From the NCBI RefSeq assembly GCF_001718415.1, contig NZ_CP013378.1, positions 3,162,001-3,226,000 of the forward strand: DNA of 64,000 bases, given 5' to 3'. The notes below the pieces were generated by a model that was not told where the DNA came from, did not search any database, and saw only the letters and a list, made by a program, of their open reading frames with translations. This DNA comes from Burkholderia pseudomultivorans (GTDB lineage Bacteria; Pseudomonadota; Gammaproteobacteria; Burkholderiales; Burkholderiaceae). A program made the translations under genes and the position numbers. Positions 18,792 through 28,771 of this stretch are shown here, piece by piece. Numbering within the stretch: position 1 is the stretch's first letter; each line of letters opens with the position of its first letter.

Positions 18792-19106
18792 ACGAATCCC
18801 GATCCTGTCTGACCGGCGCCGGCGCGCTCGAGCGCCGGTCCCGGACGCCCCTCCGAGAACCGCATCGCGCGCCGCGCCGATGACGCGTCCTGCGCGGGTC
18901 CTGCGCTCGTCGGCGCACACCCGCCGCTCCGTTTTCATTCCTGCTTGTTCCGACCGAGCCCGCGTCTTGCGATGTGGCGACTTCGTGCATGTCGTCGGGC
19001 GTGGCCGGCGCGGCCGGTCCGCATTCCCTGTCCAGCCCGAAACATCGGGCCCGGTCGAACGTCGCTGCCGGGCACGACGGCGCGTCGACGCGCCCGGTAG
19101 CCCGCG
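18792..19106. other. 315-bp intergenic stretch without visible function
   Basis: Frames here are short and lack ribosome binding sites or homology. No strong hairpin, repeat or promoter was recognised. Confidence 0.5.
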
Positions 19107-19391
19107 TCATTGCGACGACGTCGTACGGTCGGGGGCCGCGTCGGACGACGCGGTCGCAGTCGGCATCGCGCCGGCGTGCTCGGCCGCGTAGCGCGCGCGG
19201 TTGTGCGCGATCTCGTCCGGCGACGGCGGATAGTCGTTCCGGTTCGACGGCAGCAGGCCGTCGGCCTGCGCTTCGATCAACTGCTGACGCACTTCGGCGC
19301 GCGTGAGCGGCGCCTGCGCGGACTGGGCGAACGCCGATGCGCCGAACGGCAAACTCAGCGTGGCGAGGACGAAAGCGGCAATGATTTTCAT
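19107..19391 (-). CDS. DUF4148-type small periplasmic protein (copy 2)
   Basis: The 94-residue product has a signal peptide (MKIIAAFVLATLSLPF, cleavage after AFAQ) and the core LTRAEVRQQLIEAQADGLLP with NRNDYPPSPDEIAHNRARYA. The start is the ATG at 19389-19391 preceded by AAGGAG on the minus strand. It is divergent from the response-regulator gene, with a dyad at 19484-19501 between them, so it may belong to the same regulon. It is most similar to copy 3 next to the RND operon. Confidence 0.9.
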   Translation of the reverse strand: MKIIAAFVLATLSLPFGASAFAQSAQAPLTRAEVRQQLIEAQADGLLPSNRNDYPPSPDEIAHNRARYAAEHAGAMPTATASSDAAPDRTTSSQ

Positions 19392-19483
19392 GGCGACTCC
19401 TTGATGAATGAGCGAACGCGTGAGCGGGGAAGGGCCCACGCCTGTCATTCTGGTCGCCGCGTCCGTCGCGCCGCTGACCTGCC

Positions 19484-19501
19484 GATTACAGTTCGGTAAT
19501 C
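19484..19501. promoter_or_regulatory. Dyad GATTAC-N6-GTAATC upstream of the response regulator
   Basis: GATTAC and GTAATC form a perfect 6-bp inverted repeat around AGTTCG. The spacing and sequence resemble sites of OmpR-family metal or redox regulators of the CusR/HprR group. A near copy occurs upstream of the RND operon at 28004-28021. Confidence 0.65.
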
Positions 19502-19591
19502 AAGGGCCCCGACGCCTGCGCGATACGGCTTGCCGTCGTCGTTTCCCGGTAACATCGGCGCATGTTCCAACCGAATGCGACGGAGTCGATC

Positions 19592-20269
19592 ATGCGCATC
19601 CTGATAGTCGAAGACGAACCGAAGACGGGCGCGTACCTGAAGAAGGGACTCGAGGAATCCGGCTTCAGCGTCGATCTCGCGAAGGACGGCGCGGAAGGAC
19701 TGATGCTCGCGCAGGAAGAAAACTACGACGTGATCGTGCTCGACGTGATGCTGCCCGTGCTCGACGGCTGGGGCGTGCTCAAGCGGCTGCGCGATACGCA
19801 CACGACGCCCGTGCTGTTCCTGACCGCACGCGACGACGTGCAGGACCGCGTGCACGGCCTCGAACTCGGCGCCGACGACTACCTCGTGAAGCCGTTCGCG
19901 TTCGTCGAACTGCTCGCCCGGATCCGCACGCTCGCGCGCCGCGGGCCGCCGCGCGAGACCGAACGCCTCGTCGTCGGCGATCTGGAGATCGACGTCGTGC
20001 GCCGCCGCGTGAAGCGCGGCACGGTGCGCATCGACCTGACGCCGCGCGAATTCTCGCTGCTGCAGCTGCTCGCGCGCCGGCACGGCGAGGTGCTGAGCCG
20101 TACGCAGATCGCATCGTATGTGTGGGACATGAATTTCGACAGCGACACCAACGTCGTCGAAGTCGCGATCCGGCGATTGCGCGCGAAGGTCGACGACGCT
20201 TTCCCCGTCAAGCTGATCCATACGGTGCGCGGCGTCGGCTACGTGCTCGAGCCGAAGGACGGCGCATGA
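19592..20269 (+). CDS. OmpR-family response regulator
   Basis: The 225-residue protein has a receiver domain (acidic pocket E7, D8; phospho-acceptor D51 in [11 protein letters not shown] and K in LTARDD and VKPFAF) and an OmpR winged helix ([20 protein letters not shown] to [11 protein letters not shown]). It resembles IrlR/CusR heavy-metal or oxidative-stress regulators. The start is the ATG at 19592 rather than the in-frame ATG at 19562. It overlaps the kinase start as ATGA. It probably controls the RND operon whose last gene converges on the kinase gene. Confidence 0.93.
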   Translation: MRILIVEDEPKTGAYLKKGLEESGFSVDLAKDGAEGLMLAQEENYDVIVLDVMLPVLDGWGVLKRLRDTHTTPVLFLTARDDVQDRVHGLELGADDYLVKPFAFVELLARIRTLARRGPPRETERLVVGDLEIDVVRRRVKRGTVRIDLTPREFSLLQLLARRHGEVLSRTQIASYVWDMNFDSDTNVVEVAIRRLRAKVDDAFPVKLIHTVRGVGYVLEPKDGA

Positions 20270-21765
20270 CGCGCGGCCGCTCGCTCACCGCGACGCTCAC
20301 GCTCGCGTTCGGCGCGACCACGCTTGCGGTGTTCGCGCTCGTCGGCGCTTATGTGTACGCCGGGCTCGAACGGCAGGTCGGCGCGCAGGACGATCTCGAC
20401 ATCGTGCTCGCGGCGCGACACACGCGGCGGCTCGCGGGCGAACTCGATTCGCTCGACGCGGTGCGCACGCATGCGGATCGCCTCACCAGCCAGGTGCTCG
20501 GCAATCAGGCGCTGTCGCTGACCGTCGTCGATGCGCAAGGTCATGTGCTGGTGCGCCATAACGTCGAGCGCACGGAACTGGAGGATGCGTCGGGCGCCGA
20601 TGCGTCGGGCGCCGCTGAGTCGGGCGCGGCGTCTGCCGCGCTGGCCGACGCCGACGCCGATGCCGACGTATTCCCGCCGCAAGTGACGCCCGTGCCCGCC
20701 AGCGAGCGGATCACCGCCGAGCGGATCGCGGCATGGACCGCCGAGCGCGGCACGCCGGTGCGCGGCGTCGTGACCGACGCCGTGCTGCGCGACCACACGC
20801 CGATCCGCATCGCGATCGCGCGCAACATGGACGATCGCGTCCGGCTGCTCGACGGCTATCGCGACAAGCTGAAGTTCGCGGGCGGGCTCGGCGCGCTGCT
20901 CGCGATGCTGCTCGGCTACTGGCTGATCCGTTCGACGCTCGCGCCGCTGCGCGAGATCGTCGCGAACACCGGCCGCATCACCGTCGACCGGCTCGACCTG
21001 CGGCTCGACGCCTCGCGCGCGCCGCGCGAGCTGCGGGCGCTCGTCGATGCGCAGAACGCGATGCTCGGCCGCCTCCAGCAGGCGTTCGGACACCTGAAGC
21101 AATTCAGCGCCGACCTCGCGCACGACCTGCGCACGCCGCTCAACAACATGCGCGGCGCGACCGAGGTCGCGCTTGCCCGGCCGCGTTCGCCCGACGAGTA
21201 CCAGCTGCTGCTCGAGTCGAACCTGGAGGAATACGACCGTCTCGCGCGCATGATCGACAACGTGCTGTTTCTCGCGCGTGCCGAGCATCCCGGTTTCGTC
21301 ACGCGCCAGCGCGCATTCGACGTCCATCGGGAACTGGAACGCATCGCCGGTTACTTCGAGGGCCTGGCCGACGAAGCGGGCTCGACGCTGAGCGTGGTCG
21401 GCCGCGGCGAGCTGACCGCCGATCTCGAACTGTTCCGTCGCGCGGTCAGCAACCTGCTCGCGAACGCGTTGCGCTACACGCCCGCTGGCGGCGTGATCAC
21501 GATGCGCGTCGACGAAACGGCGGACGCGGTTCGCGTCGCCGTCGAGAACCCGGGCGAGCCGATCGACCCCGCGCTCCTGCCGCGCATCTTCGACCGCTTC
21601 GTGCGCGGCGATCCGGCGCGCAGCGGCGGCGCGCCGGGCGGCACGGCCGGGCTCGGCCTCGCGATCGTGCGCTCGGTGATGGAGCTGCACGGCGGCACCG
21701 CACGCGCCGAAAGCGACGCGACCGGCACCCGCTTCATCCTCACGTTCGTCAGGAACCCGACTTAG
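20266..21765 (+). CDS. Sensor histidine kinase, partner of the OmpR-type regulator
   Basis: The 499-residue kinase has two membrane segments (about 10-30 and 205-225) flanking a periplasmic sensor of about 175 residues, then HAMP, the H-box [18 protein letters not shown] with phospho-acceptor His286, and the ATP domain ([27 protein letters not shown]). The periplasmic part holds a low-complexity Ala/Asp/Gly/Ser stretch near residues 106-136. CusS-like family membership is likely; the signal is unknown. The 3' end overlaps the converging efflux gene by 17 bp. Confidence 0.93.
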   Translation: MTRGRSLTATLTLAFGATTLAVFALVGAYVYAGLERQVGAQDDLDIVLAARHTRRLAGELDSLDAVRTHADRLTSQVLGNQALSLTVVDAQGHVLVRHNVERTELEDASGADASGAAESGAASAALADADADADVFPPQVTPVPASERITAERIAAWTAERGTPVRGVVTDAVLRDHTPIRIAIARNMDDRVRLLDGYRDKLKFAGGLGALLAMLLGYWLIRSTLAPLREIVANTGRITVDRLDLRLDASRAPRELRALVDAQNAMLGRLQQAFGHLKQFSADLAHDLRTPLNNMRGATEVALARPRSPDEYQLLLESNLEEYDRLARMIDNVLFLARAEHPGFVTRQRAFDVHRELERIAGYFEGLADEAGSTLSVVGRGELTADLELFRRAVSNLLANALRYTPAGGVITMRVDETADAVRVAVENPGEPIDPALLPRIFDRFVRGDPARSGGAPGGTAGLGLAIVRSVMELHGGTARAESDATGTRFILTFVRNPT

Positions 21766-23281
21766 CGCGAACCGGCCCTGGCTGCCGCGCGCGGGGCGCG
21801 GCGCCCGCCTGCCAGCCGCCGCCCAGCGCCTTCAGCAGCCCGACCGCGGCCTCCATCCGGCGCGCGGCGATCTGATCGGCCTGGCGCTGGTTCGTCAGCG
21901 CGATCGTCTGCGCGGTCACCACATCGAGATAGCTCACGGCGCCCGCGTTGAAGCGGTTCGTCGTCAGTCGCAGCGACAGGTCGGCCGCATCGGTCGCACG
22001 CTGCTGGCTGAGCGCCTCCGACGCGAGCGCGTCGAGCGCGGACAGCTGATCCTCCACCTGCTGGAACGCGACCAGCACGGTCTGCCGGTAGTCGGCGACC
22101 GCGCCGTCGTATTGCGCATGCGCGCCGCGCAGCGATGCGCTGCGACGGCCGCCGTCGAACAGCGTGCCGACGAGTTGCGGGCCGAGCGACCAGAACAGGC
22201 TCGGCGCGGTCAGCCAGGGCGCGAAGAAGCCGCTCTCGAGCCCCGCGCTCGCCGACAGGATCAGGTCGGGGAAAAACGCCGCGCGCGCCGCGCCGATCTG
22301 CGCATTCGCGGCCGCGACGCGCCGCTCGGCCGCCGCGATGTCGGGGCGCCGCTCGAGCAGCTGCGACGGCAGGCCGGCCGGAATCGTCGGCGGCACCAGC
22401 GGCTGCACGCGCGGCGGCAACGCAAACGTCGACGCATTCTCGCCGACCAGCGTCGCGATCGCATGCTGGAGCTGCGCGCGCGACACGTCGATATCGGTGT
22501 CCTGGGTCCGGGTCGCTTCGAGCTGCGTCGCGGCCTGCGCCACCGCGGACGCATCGATCGCGCCCGCCGCGCGCTGCCGCTGCAGCAGTTGCAGCGCGTC
22601 CGCATACGCGCGGACCGAGTCGTCGAGCAGCCGCTTCTGCGTATCGAGCGAGCGCAGCGCGAAGTAGTCGGTCGCGAGATCGGCCGTGACCGACAGCTTC
22701 ACCGATTGCAGATCGGCCGCGCTCGCGTCGGCGTTCGCCTGCGCGCCGCTCACCGCGTCGCGCACGCGGCCGAACAGGTCGGGCTCCCAGCTTGCGGCCA
22801 CGCCGGTCTGGTAATCGGACGTGCTCTGGCCCGCGAGCGAGGAGCCGAGCTTGTTCTGCGATACACGCGTGCGGGTCTGCGCAACGCCAGCCGTGACGGT
22901 CGGCAGGAAACCCGCGTGCTGGTAGTCGACCATCGCGCGCGCCTGCTGAAGATCGGCAACGGCTTTCTTCACGGTCTGGTTCGACACGTCGACGCGCGCT
23001 TCGAGCGCGTTCAGATCGGGATCGCCGAAGGCGGTCCACCATGGGCCGCGCGGTGCGGCATCGGCCGGTGCGGCGACGTCCCAGCCGGATTGCGCGGCCG
23101 ATGCACCCGCAGCCGGCATGCCCGCAGCCGGTACGCCCGACGCCGGTATGCCCGCATAATGCGCAGGCACCGCGACCGCGGGCGGGGAATAGGGCGGCAG
23201 CGTCGAGCACGCGGCCAGTGCGGCGGCGACGCCGAGCACGACGACGCGGCGGGTGAATGGAAGCGGGCGAAGGAAGCGCAT
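21749..23281 (-). CDS. NodT-family outer-membrane efflux lipoprotein (RND system 1)
   Basis: The product (510 residues from ATG 23281) has a lipobox LAAC (Cys25) and two OEP repeats of the TolC/OprM family, including LLERRPDIAAAERRVAAANA. It forms the outer-membrane channel of the tripartite pump encoded with the two upstream genes. In-frame ATGs at 23290 and 23305 are alternatives; none has a strong ribosome binding site. The mature N-terminus contains repeated Pro-Ala-Ala-Gly/Ala-Ser-Gly-Val units. The gene end overlaps the kinase gene end by 17 bp. Confidence 0.92.
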   Translation of the reverse strand: MRFLRPLPFTRRVVVLGVAAALAACSTLPPYSPPAVAVPAHYAGIPASGVPAAGMPAAGASAAQSGWDVAAPADAAPRGPWWTAFGDPDLNALEARVDVSNQTVKKAVADLQQARAMVDYQHAGFLPTVTAGVAQTRTRVSQNKLGSSLAGQSTSDYQTGVAASWEPDLFGRVRDAVSGAQANADASAADLQSVKLSVTADLATDYFALRSLDTQKRLLDDSVRAYADALQLLQRQRAAGAIDASAVAQAATQLEATRTQDTDIDVSRAQLQHAIATLVGENASTFALPPRVQPLVPPTIPAGLPSQLLERRPDIAAAERRVAAANAQIGAARAAFFPDLILSASAGLESGFFAPWLTAPSLFWSLGPQLVGTLFDGGRRSASLRGAHAQYDGAVADYRQTVLVAFQQVEDQLSALDALASEALSQQRATDAADLSLRLTTNRFNAGAVSYLDVVTAQTIALTNQRQADQIAARRMEAAVGLLKALGGGWQAGAAPRARQPGPVRAKSGS

Positions 23282-23308
23282 GGCGGGCATCTCGTGGATT
23301 CTCATGGG

Positions 23309-24628
23309 TCAGCCGCGGGCTTTCGTCGCGGTCGCCGTCGTAGCCGCAGCGGAGCCGGAAACCGGCGCCGCGGCGGCAGCCGGTGTCGCGTCGTGCTCGA
23401 CCGACACGATCTTCACGATCTCGCCGGCCGTGATCGAATCGCCGGGGTTGTCGATCACGCGATCGGTCGCGGCCAGCCCCGACACGATCTCGACTTGCGT
23501 GCCGAAGTCGCGGCCGATCTGCACGGTCCGCAGTGCGCTGCGCCCGTTCGCGTCGACGACCGCGACGGTCACGCCGTCGGGCCGGAACAGCAGCGCGCTG
23601 GCCGGCAGTTCGTACGCGGGCGTGGTGCTTGCCACCTGCAGATGCGCCTGCGCATAGGCGCGCGGCATCAGCGTGCCGTCGCGATTGTCGACGTCGATCT
23701 CGACCCGCATCGTGCGCGTGGCGGGATCGATCGCGCCGGCGCTGCGCGCGACGCGCGCGGCGAAGCGTCGCCCCGGATACTGCTGCGTGGTCAGGTAAAC
23801 CGGCGTGCCCGCCGACACGCCTGCCGCGCTGTCCTGCGGCACATCGACGAACACGCGCAGCGTGCCGGTCCGTTCGAGATGGAACAGTTCGCCGGACAGG
23901 CCAGGGCTGCCCGGCGTGCCGCCCGCCGTGACGAGCGTGCCGACGTCGACATTGCGCGCGGTGATCACGCCGTCGAACGGCGCCGTGATCGACTCGTACG
24001 ACACCAGTTCGGTCAGGTGCGCGACATTCGCCTGCGCGGACGCGAGCATCGCGCGCTTCGCGTTCATGTCCGCGACCTTGGTGTCGGTGTCCTGCTGCGA
24101 TACCGATTGCGTCTTCAGCATGTCCTGCCAGCGCTGCGCCGTCGACTTCGCGTAGTCGTAGTTCGCCTGCGCCGTGGCCGCATCGGCGCGCGCCTGCCGC
24201 AGCTGCGCGTCGAGATCGGGCGCCGCGATCTGCGCGAGCGTTGCGCCGGCCTTCACGTGCGTGCCGATGTCGACGCTCCAGTGTGCGATGTAGCCGCTCG
24301 TGCGCGCGTAGATCGACGCTTCCGCATACGGCATCACCGAGCCCGGCAGCGTCAACGTCTGGTCGGTCGGCGCCGCACCGGGCAGGATCACCGACACCGG
24401 CAGCGCCTGCTGCGCGGCGACCTGCGCGCGTTGCGCGGCGCGTGCGTCGATGCGCGGCACGATGGCGAGCGCCAGCAGCGCGACCGCGACCGCGATCGCC
24501 GCGAGCGGTGCGGCCAGCCTGCGACGGCCAGGCGACGGGGTCTCGGCCGCGGCGGCGTGCGTGGGAGGCGCGGACGGAGCCGCCGCGTCGACCGGCGGCG
24601 GGGCGAGGGGTTCGTTCGAGTCGTTCAT
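23309..24628 (-). CDS. RND periplasmic adaptor (membrane fusion protein, MdtA-like)
   Basis: The 439-residue adaptor has a cytoplasmic Pro/Ala-rich N-terminal tail, one membrane segment (about 38-58), then the barrel-hairpin-lipoyl layout: ASIYARTSGYIAHWSVDIGT, a coiled-coil hairpin around 150-205, and ITAPFDGVITARNVDVGT. It links the RND pump to the outer-membrane channel. The start ATG at 24628 lies 55 bp after the pump gene stop. The unusual N-terminal tail and C-terminal Ala-rich tail carry no known motif. Confidence 0.93.
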   Translation of the reverse strand: MNDSNEPLAPPPVDAAAPSAPPTHAAAAETPSPGRRRLAAPLAAIAVAVALLALAIVPRIDARAAQRAQVAAQQALPVSVILPGAAPTDQTLTLPGSVMPYAEASIYARTSGYIAHWSVDIGTHVKAGATLAQIAAPDLDAQLRQARADAATAQANYDYAKSTAQRWQDMLKTQSVSQQDTDTKVADMNAKRAMLASAQANVAHLTELVSYESITAPFDGVITARNVDVGTLVTAGGTPGSPGLSGELFHLERTGTLRVFVDVPQDSAAGVSAGTPVYLTTQQYPGRRFAARVARSAGAIDPATRTMRVEIDVDNRDGTLMPRAYAQAHLQVASTTPAYELPASALLFRPDGVTVAVVDANGRSALRTVQIGRDFGTQVEIVSGLAATDRVIDNPGDSITAGEIVKIVSVEHDATPAAAAAPVSGSAAATTATATKARG

Positions 24629-24683
24629 GATGGGTTCGAGGTCGGAGTCGGGCGAGTCGAAGGGAATCGGCACGGGGCGGCGA

Positions 24684-27600
24684 TCACGGCAGCACGGGCG
24701 TGTCCTGCGCGCGGCGCGCGGCGGCCGCGTCGCGGCGCCGGTCGAGCCACGCATGGGCGAAGCCGAACACGACGGGCACGAACAGCAGCGTCGACAGCGT
24801 GCCGAACGCGAGCCCGCCGATCACCGCACGGCCGAGCGGCGCGTTCTGCTCGCCGCCGTCGCCGAGCCCGAGCGCCATCGGCAGCATGCCGATCAGCATC
24901 GCCAGCGCAGTCATCAGCACCGGGCGAAAGCGGCTGAAGCCCGCGTCGAGTGCGGCCTGCCACGGCGGCGCGCCGGCGGCGATCAGTTCGCGCGCGGTAT
25001 TGACCACGAGAATGCTGTTCGCGGTCGCGATGCCGATGCAGAGGATCGTCCCGGTCAGCGCGGGCACCGACAGCGTCGTATTCGTGACGAACAGCATCCA
25101 CGCGATGCCCGCGAGCGAAGCGGGCAGACCGCTGACGATCACGAGCGGGTCCGTCCACGACTGGAAGTTGACGACCATCAGCAGGTACACGAGCGCGATC
25201 GCGAGCACGAGGCCGCTCAGCAGCCCCGCGAACGACTGGTGCATCGCCTGCACCTGGCCGCGCAGCACGATCGACGAGCCGGGCGGCAAGTCTGCGCGCG
25301 CCGCGTCGACGAGCTTCGTCACGTCGGCGGTCACGCCGCCCAGATCGCGGTCCTGCACCGACGCGAAGATATCGAGCACCGGCTGCACGTTGTAATGCGA
25401 CACGACTGCCTGCTCCTGCGCGCGCGAGAAGGTGCCGAGCGTGCCGAGCAGGTTCTGCGCGGGCGTGCCGGCCGCCGGCCCGCCTGCGGGCGTCTGCGGC
25501 GACGGCGCGGCGGCCGGCATCGGGATGTTGGCGAGCGACTGCAGCGAATCGACTTCGTATTGCGGGGTCTGCACCAGCACCGGATAGCTGACGCCGTTGC
25601 TCGGGTTCAGCCAGAAGTTCGGCGAGGTCTGCGAACTGCCGGACAGCGCGATCAGCAGGTTCTGCGACACGTCGCGCTGCTGGAGTCCGGCCTGGATCGC
25701 CTTAGTGCGATCGACGTCGACGTTGATCGCGGGCGCGTCGCCGGGCTGCTGGATACGTGCGTCCACCAGGCCGCGCACGCTGCGCAGCTGCGCTAGCAAC
25801 CGGTTCGCGACCGCCCGGTTCGCGTCGAGCTTGTTGCCGACGATCTGGATGTCGATCGGCGCCGGCAGGCCGAAGTTGAGGATCTGGCTGACGATGTCGG
25901 CCGGCAGGAACGCGAAGCTCACGCCCGGAAAGTCCCGGTTCAGCACGTTGCGCAGCTGCGTCACATACGTCGCGGTCGGACGGTGATCCGGCTTCAGCGT
26001 GATCATCACGTCGGCGTCGCCCGCGCCGATCGGGTCGGACGAGTCGTAGGTCAGGTTGATCCCGCTGACCGGCACGCCGATGTTGTCGAGCATGCCGGCC
26101 ATTTGATTCGCCGGGATCACCGAGCGCACCCGCGCCTCGACCTCGTCGGTCAGGCGCGCGGTCTGCTCGATCCGCGTGCCGGTCGGCGCGCGCAGGTGCA
26201 GCCGGATCTCGCCGGTATCGACCGACGGGAAGAAATCCTGCCCCGCGACGGCGAACAGGCCGGTCGATGCCACGCACGCGAGCAGGAACGCGGCCGCGAA
26301 ACGGCGGCGATGCGCGATCGCGGCCGACAGCAGCGCGCGATAGCGGGTGCGGACCGACTCGAAGCCGTGTTCGAAACCGGCCTGGAACCGCGCGAAACGA
26401 GCCAGGATGCCGCGCGGCGGTCGGCCGTGGCGGCCTGCGCGCATCAGCACCATCGCCAGCGTCGGAATCAGCGTGCGCGAAAAGAAATACGACGCCAGCA
26501 TCGCGAAGATCACCGCTTCGGCCATCGGCACGAACAGGTAGCGCGCGACGCCGGTCAGCAGGAACATCGGCGCGAACACGATGCAGATCGACAGCGTCGA
26601 CACGAAGGTCGGCACCGCGATCTCGCCGGCGCCGGTCAGGATCGCTTCCTCGAGCGGCGCACCGCGTTCGAGATGATGCGTGATGTTCTCGATCGCGACG
26701 GTCGCGTCGTCGACCAGGATGCCGACCGCCAGCGCGAGCCCGCCGAGCGTCATGATGTTGATCGTCTCGCCGAGCGCGGACAGCGCGCACAGCGACGTCA
26801 ATACCGCCAGCGGGATCGTCACGGCGATGATCAGCGTCGCGCGCCAGCTGCCGAGGAACAGCAGGATCATCATCGCGGTGAGGCACGCGGCGATCAGCGC
26901 CTCGCGCGCGACACCCTGGATCGCCGACTTCACGAACACCGACTGATCGCCGAGCGGCGTGATCTGCAGCGCCTTCGGCAAGCCGGCCGCGATCTTCGGC
27001 AGCATGGCCTTCACCTGGCCGATGATCGTCAGCGTCGATGCGCTGCCGCTTTTCTCGACCGTCAGCAGCGCCGCACGCTTGCCGTCGCTGCGCACGATGT
27101 TGGTCTGCGGCGCGAAGCCGTCGACTACCTGCGCAACGTCGCGCACGTAGACGACGTTGCCGCCGACCGTCTTCACCGGCAGGTTGTTCAGCGCGGCGAC
27201 CGTCTGCGTGCTGCCGTTCATCTGCACGTCGTACTCGCGCGTGCCGATCTTCGCGGTGCCGCCCGGCAGGATCAGGTTCTGCGCGTTGATCGCGTTGACC
27301 ACGTCGATCGGCGCGAGCCCCTTGGCCTGCAGCGCGCGCGTGTTCAGGTTGACGACGATCTCGGGCACCTTGCCGCCGAACGGCAGCGGCACGGCCGCGC
27401 CCTGGACGGTCGCGAGCTGCGTGCGGATGAAGCTGTTGCCGAGATCGTAGAGGCTTTGTTCCGGCAGCGTCTTGCTCGACAGGCCGAGTTGCAGGATCGG
27501 CACCGTCGACGCGTTGTACGTGATGATGTTCGGCGGCAGCGTGCCGGGCGGCAGGATGCGCAGGATCGACGCGGAATTGCTCGCGGCTTCCGCGATCGCG

Positions 27601-27911
27601 CGATTGATGTCCGCACCGGGGTGGAAGAAGATCTTCACGACCGACACGCCGTTGAGCGACTGCGATTCGATGTGCTCGATGTCGTCGACGTCGGACGTGA
27701 GCGCGCGTTCGTAATTGGTCGTGATGCGCTTGGCCATGTCCTCGGCGGAAAAGCCGTTGTACGACCAGACGATGCTGACCACCGGTATGTCGATGTTCGG
27801 AAAGATGTCGGTCGGTGTGCGCAGGATCGCGAGCGCGCCCGCGATGAAGATCAGCAGCGCGAGCACGACGAATGTATAGGGCCTGCGCAACGCCAGCCGG
27901 ACGATCCACAT
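24684..27911 (-). CDS. RND efflux pump, inner-membrane transporter (HAE type, system 1)
   Basis: The 1075-residue protein has two 6-TM halves with large periplasmic loops. It starts MWIVRLALRRPYTFVVLALL; the proton-relay motif GILVDDATVAIEN carries the two Asp residues of TM4. It lacks heavy-metal CusA hallmarks I could identify, so a multidrug or small-organic substrate is more likely than metal. The ATG at 27911 is chosen because the upstream extension is not hydrophobic. It heads the operon pump-adaptor-channel; a dyad like that of the two-component genes lies about 95-110 bp upstream. Confidence 0.93.
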   Translation of the reverse strand: MWIVRLALRRPYTFVVLALLIFIAGALAILRTPTDIFPNIDIPVVSIVWSYNGFSAEDMAKRITTNYERALTSDVDDIEHIESQSLNGVSVVKIFFHPGADINRAIAEAASNSASILRILPPGTLPPNIITYNASTVPILQLGLSSKTLPEQSLYDLGNSFIRTQLATVQGAAVPLPFGGKVPEIVVNLNTRALQAKGLAPIDVVNAINAQNLILPGGTAKIGTREYDVQMNGSTQTVAALNNLPVKTVGGNVVYVRDVAQVVDGFAPQTNIVRSDGKRAALLTVEKSGSASTLTIIGQVKAMLPKIAAGLPKALQITPLGDQSVFVKSAIQGVAREALIAACLTAMMILLFLGSWRATLIIAVTIPLAVLTSLCALSALGETINIMTLGGLALAVGILVDDATVAIENITHHLERGAPLEEAILTGAGEIAVPTFVSTLSICIVFAPMFLLTGVARYLFVPMAEAVIFAMLASYFFSRTLIPTLAMVLMRAGRHGRPPRGILARFARFQAGFEHGFESVRTRYRALLSAAIAHRRRFAAAFLLACVASTGLFAVAGQDFFPSVDTGEIRLHLRAPTGTRIEQTARLTDEVEARVRSVIPANQMAGMLDNIGVPVSGINLTYDSSDPIGAGDADVMITLKPDHRPTATYVTQLRNVLNRDFPGVSFAFLPADIVSQILNFGLPAPIDIQIVGNKLDANRAVANRLLAQLRSVRGLVDARIQQPGDAPAINVDVDRTKAIQAGLQQRDVSQNLLIALSGSSQTSPNFWLNPSNGVSYPVLVQTPQYEVDSLQSLANIPMPAAAPSPQTPAGGPAAGTPAQNLLGTLGTFSRAQEQAVVSHYNVQPVLDIFASVQDRDLGGVTADVTKLVDAARADLPPGSSIVLRGQVQAMHQSFAGLLSGLVLAIALVYLLMVVNFQSWTDPLVIVSGLPASLAGIAWMLFVTNTTLSVPALTGTILCIGIATANSILVVNTARELIAAGAPPWQAALDAGFSRFRPVLMTALAMLIGMLPMALGLGDGGEQNAPLGRAVIGGLAFGTLSTLLFVPVVFGFAHAWLDRRRDAAAARRAQDTPVLP

Positions 27912-28003
27912 GATGTTGTTCCTCGAAGCAGAGCAGGGGCGCCGCACTCGATGCGACGAGCAGGCAGTCTGCCCGCGCGGCGTTGACCCGACCCTGACCC
28001 GAA

Positions 28004-28021
28004 GATTACGAAGCCGTTATC
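28004..28021. promoter_or_regulatory. Dyad GATTAC-N6-GTTATC upstream of the RND operon
   Basis: This 18-bp site matches the dyad at 19484-19501 at 11 of its 12 arm positions (GATTAC, then GTTATC instead of GTAATC, six bases apart). It lies in the divergent region between the RND operon and DUF4148 copy 3. Confidence 0.6.
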
Positions 28022-28180
28022 TGCATGCCGGCCGGCGGATTTCAAAACTGTCATCCGGCGGTCAGCGTCCTTGCCTGTTGCGATCACCAGAATGAATGTG
28101 TCGGGCGGCAATCGCATCCGCGACTCCGCCGGCGGCGCATCGACGATGCGTCCTCATCGAACCGTTCCGGGAGTTTCATC

Positions 28181-28465
28181 ATGAATCGCAGACTGATCGC
28201 AGCCGCTGCGCTGCTCACCGTGGTAATCGGCATGCCGGTCGCCGCCTTCGCACAGACTTCGACGTCCGGCCTGACGCGCGCCGACGTGATCGCCGACCTG
28301 ATCCAGGCGCAACGCGACGGCACCGTGCCCGCGCCGAACTGGGACTATCCGCCGAGCGCGCAGACGATCGCACGCAATCGCGAGCTCTATGCGCTCGCGC
28401 ACGGCGAGCAGCGCACCACGACCGCAAACGCGTCGGCGGCCGTACCGGCCGCCAGCTCCCAATGA
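28181..28465 (+). CDS. DUF4148-type small periplasmic protein (copy 3)
   Basis: The 94-residue product has a signal peptide (cleavage after AAFAQ) and the core LTRADVIADLIQAQRDGTVP with NWDYPPSAQTIARNRELYA. GGGAG precedes the ATG at 28181. It is divergent from the RND operon with the dyad at 28004-28021 between, mirroring copy 2 beside the response regulator. Function is unknown; the placement suggests co-regulation with the pump. Confidence 0.9.
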   Translation: MNRRLIAAAALLTVVIGMPVAAFAQTSTSGLTRADVIADLIQAQRDGTVPAPNWDYPPSAQTIARNRELYALAHGEQRTTTANASAAVPAASSQ

Positions 28466-28480
28466 GCCGGGAGCCGGACG

Positions 28481-28714
28481 ATGAAGCGCCTGTCCCGACT
28501 CGCGATCGCCGCGCTGCTCGCCGCGGTGGTCGCGCCGGCCTTCGCGCGCGGGCAACCGCAACTGCCGGACGACAACGGTGGCCGCGCGAGCGTGCTGAGC
28601 GAGCTGAACCCGACGCGCGCAGTCGACGACCGGCAAGCGCCGGCCGCCGATATCGCAGCTACACAAGCGCAGCCGTGCTCGACCTCCGCTCGACGTCCCG
28701 ATGCCGGCCGCTGA
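28481..28714 (+). CDS. Small secreted hypothetical protein
   Basis: The 77-residue frame begins 16 bp after DUF4148 copy 3 with GGGAG upstream, so the two are probably co-transcribed. It has a signal peptide (SRLAIAALLAAVVAPAFA) and a short polar mature part containing LSELNPTRAVDDRQAP. It resembles a degenerate member of the same small-envelope-protein group but lacks the full DUF4148 core. No function is assigned. Confidence 0.65.
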   Translation: MKRLSRLAIAALLAAVVAPAFARGQPQLPDDNGGRASVLSELNPTRAVDDRQAPAADIAATQAQPCSTSARRPDAGR

Positions 28715-28771
28715 TCGCCGCGGCCCGCTCCTGCGCCCGCGACGCGCGCGGCGCACGCTGGCCGCGCGCGA

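Noticed and set aside
20580..20690. Repeated GCGTCGGGCGCC and GCCGACGCC units in the kinase gene
   Set aside because: Short degenerate low-complexity coding for an Ala/Asp/Gly/Ser stretch; no array structure of a CRISPR or minisatellite.
23100..23160. Repeated GCCGGTATGCCCGC-like units near the start of the NodT gene
   Set aside because: A short coding repeat of Pro-Ala-Gly-Met type in a lipoprotein N-terminus, not a mobile or regulatory repeat.
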